Assembly: GCA_050249235.1 (NCBI GenBank)
Contig: JBFWQW010000006.1
Span: forward strand, 1-59,738
Origin: JAEKLB01 sp050249235
GTDB lineage: Bacteria; Actinomycetota; Acidimicrobiia; Acidimicrobiales; CADCSY01
Length of the DNA stretch: 59,738 nucleotides
Reading direction: 5' to 3'
Made by a program: the position numbers and the translations under genes
Part shown: positions 58,719 through 59,738 of the stretch, one piece after another
Layout of the letters: each line of letters starts with the position of its first letter
Numbering within the stretch: position 1 is the stretch's first letter
The notes under the pieces: generated by a model
Told to the model about the DNA's origin: nothing
The model's input: only the letters and a program-made list of their open reading frames with translations
Database searches by the model: none

Positions 58719-59234
58719 ATGCCCCGGCGCCAGGCCCAATCGCGGCGGGGGTCGAGTCCCCGGCCCGGAGCCCCGCTCCGGCGCCAGACCCGCATGCTGC
58801 CCGGCGCCGCCTGGGTGGGGATCGCGGTCGTCGTCGTGCTCCTGGTGGCAATGGGCCTCCTGTCCTGGCTCACGAGCGAGGGGGCGGTCGACGTGCAGCT
58901 CGGCGACCGGGAGGCCGGGCCGTACGACACCCGGGACCTGGCGGACGAGATCGACGACCGTGGCCCGTTCCTCCTGGCCGACGCCTCGCCGAACCGTTCC
59001 CTCGACGTGTACGTCCAGCACCTCGGCGACGACCCCGACGAGGGCTGGCTGGCCTTCCTCGCTCGGGCCCCCGGCCAGGACGACCGGTCGTGCTCGCTCG
59101 AGTGGCGGATCGACGAGTTCGTCGACCCCTGCACCGGCGCCACCTTCCCGGCGGACGGCACCGGCCTGGAGCAGTTCAGCACCCGGGTCCGGGACGGCGC
59201 CGTCTACGTCGACTTCGGCGCCGCCGCCGACTGA
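58719..59234 (+). CDS. Membrane-anchored protein with degenerate Rieske-like domain
   Basis: A 171-residue protein. A basic N-terminus and one transmembrane helix (LPGAAWVGIAVVVVLLVAMGLLSWL) precede an external domain. Its end, DRSCSLEWRIDEFVDPCTGATFPADGTGLEQFSTRVRDGAVYVDF, follows the shape of a Rieske domain. However, the CxH and CxxH ligand pairs are not intact, so a 2Fe-2S cluster is not expected. This is inference from the pattern. ATG 58719 directly abuts AGGAGG, too close to act as a normal ribosome binding site. It is divergent from mcmB and convergent with pcrA. Confidence 0.62.
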   Translation: MPRRQAQSRRGSSPRPGAPLRRQTRMLPGAAWVGIAVVVVLLVAMGLLSWLTSEGAVDVQLGDREAGPYDTRDLADEIDDRGPFLLADASPNRSLDVYVQHLGDDPDEGWLAFLARAPGQDDRSCSLEWRIDEFVDPCTGATFPADGTGLEQFSTRVRDGAVYVDFGAAAD

Positions 59235-59411
59235 CCGGCCCCCCTCTGTGCAACCTGCCGGCTGGGTGCCGAGGAAGGCGGGCGCAGGTCGGCGAGCCAG
59301 GTTCGTCGACGACGCAGGAGCGAACGAATCCTGCCGGCTTTGGAGCGACGAGGACGCCGCGGGCGGCGAACCCGGCCGTCGAGAGGGGCCCCGGCCGACT
59401 CCAGCACCCTG

Positions 59412-59738
59412 CTAGGGGGCGACCTTCTCGAGGGGGGCCCAGCTGAGGAGGAGGCGCTTCTCGCCCTCGCCCCGGAAGCGGACCACCGCCTCGGCCTTGT
59501 CGCCGGCCCCCTCGAGCAGGATGATCACGCCCTCGCCCCACTTGCCGTGCCGGACGTCGTCGCCGACCCGCAGGCCGAGCTTCTCGGCCCCGCTCGTGGG
59601 CGGGGGCGTGGCCTTTCCCGCCCGGATGGCCGACTCGACCACCCGCTGGCGGCCCCCCCACACCCGGCCGTCGGTGTCGCTGCCGAAGCCGGCCCCGCCG
59701 CCCGAGCGCCAACCGGCGCCCGACGAGCCCCGGCGCTG
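59412..59738 (-). CDS. pcrA: ATP-dependent DNA helicase PcrA/UvrD, C-terminal part
   Basis: The last 108 codons of a gene that runs off the right edge. The sequence QRRGSSGAGWRSGGGAGFG is a flexible, low-complexity region. It is followed by a Tudor-like C-terminal domain, GLRVGDDVRHGKWGEGVIILLEGAGDKAEAVVRFRGEGEKRLLLSWAPLEKV, the standard end of actinobacterial PcrA/UvrD. That domain contacts RNA polymerase in related helicases. The motor domains are outside the window. It is convergent with the small membrane protein; the 177-bp gap between them has no strong hairpin that I can identify. Confidence 0.88.
   Translation of the reverse strand, partial: QRRGSSGAGWRSGGGAGFGSDTDGRVWGGRQRVVESAIRAGKATPPPTSGAEKLGLRVGDDVRHGKWGEGVIILLEGAGDKAEAVVRFRGEGEKRLLLSWAPLEKVAP

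Noticed and set aside
58740..58770. tRNA-like T-loop sequence (GGTCGAGTCCCC)
   Set aside because: No acceptor stem, anticodon arm or D-loop could be placed around it, and it lies within a coding start region.

Overview
This 59.7-kb window is very GC-rich (mostly above 70%) chromosomal DNA from an actinobacterium, most likely the class Acidimicrobiia. The grounds are two WhiB-family regulators, F420-type PPOX oxidoreductases, a PcrA helicase with an actinobacterial C-terminus, the Rv0958/Rv0959-type ATPase and VWA pair, and a secreted protein carrying the GYWL..DGGVFSFGDA repeat common in Acidimicrobiia. The class assignment is inference. No phage, insertion sequence, CRISPR array, rRNA or tRNA gene was seen.

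Layout. 0-5 kb is a phosphate and polyphosphate block: the start of pstS behind a PHO-box-like direct repeat, a NUDIX-PPOX fusion, a CYTH-CHAD protein and ppk1. 5-8.5 kb holds a small unknown protein, an HtrA protease, two whiB genes, tatA and a formimidoyltransferase. 8.8-13.1 kb carries a VWA protein and its MoxR-type ATPase, separated by an oppositely oriented nei glycosylase. 13.1-23.5 kb has a GH2-like protein lacking the expected acid/base motif, sdhCAB, a GT4 glycosyltransferase, mdh and icd divergently arranged, and metF. 23.5-27.6 kb has a secreted beta-propeller-like protein divergent from an alpha/alpha-toroid-like protein and a small membrane protein. 27.7-37.8 kb is a type IV pilus island: pilB, pilC, three minor-pilin-like genes, two tandem pilA genes and, on the other strand, pilT. 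38.4-42.5 kb has a response regulator and a large hybrid histidine kinase, convergent across a tandem repeat. 42.5-48 kb is acyl-CoA and one-carbon/purine metabolism (thioesterase, acyl-CoA dehydrogenase, folD, purH, purN). 48-50 kb includes a markedly AT-richer patch with a secreted metzincin-like protease. 50-56 kb holds small enzymes, a short threonyl-tRNA synthetase paralogue behind a putative threonine attenuator, and a HerA-like ATPase. 56-59.7 kb is mcmB-sucC-sucD, a small membrane protein and the 3' end of pcrA.

How genes work together. The sdh, mdh, icd and sucCD genes supply much of the TCA cycle, and the B12-binding mutase subunit feeds succinyl-CoA directly to SucCD. FolD, MetF, PurN, PurH and the formimidoyltransferase share the tetrahydrofolate pool. 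The pilus island supplies extension and retraction ATPases, platform and pilins, but no prepilin peptidase or PilM/N/O proteins are visible here.

The most notable signals are: (1) a 19-codon leader peptide with three consecutive Thr codons followed by mutually exclusive hairpins ahead of the ThrRS paralogue; (2) a recurring TANNNT-N6-start-codon arrangement in eight places, implying leaderless transcripts; (3) a second pilin extended by a Gly-Pro linker and a long C-terminal region; (4) two dispersed intergenic repeat families at gene 3' ends; (5) the AT-rich metzincin patch.
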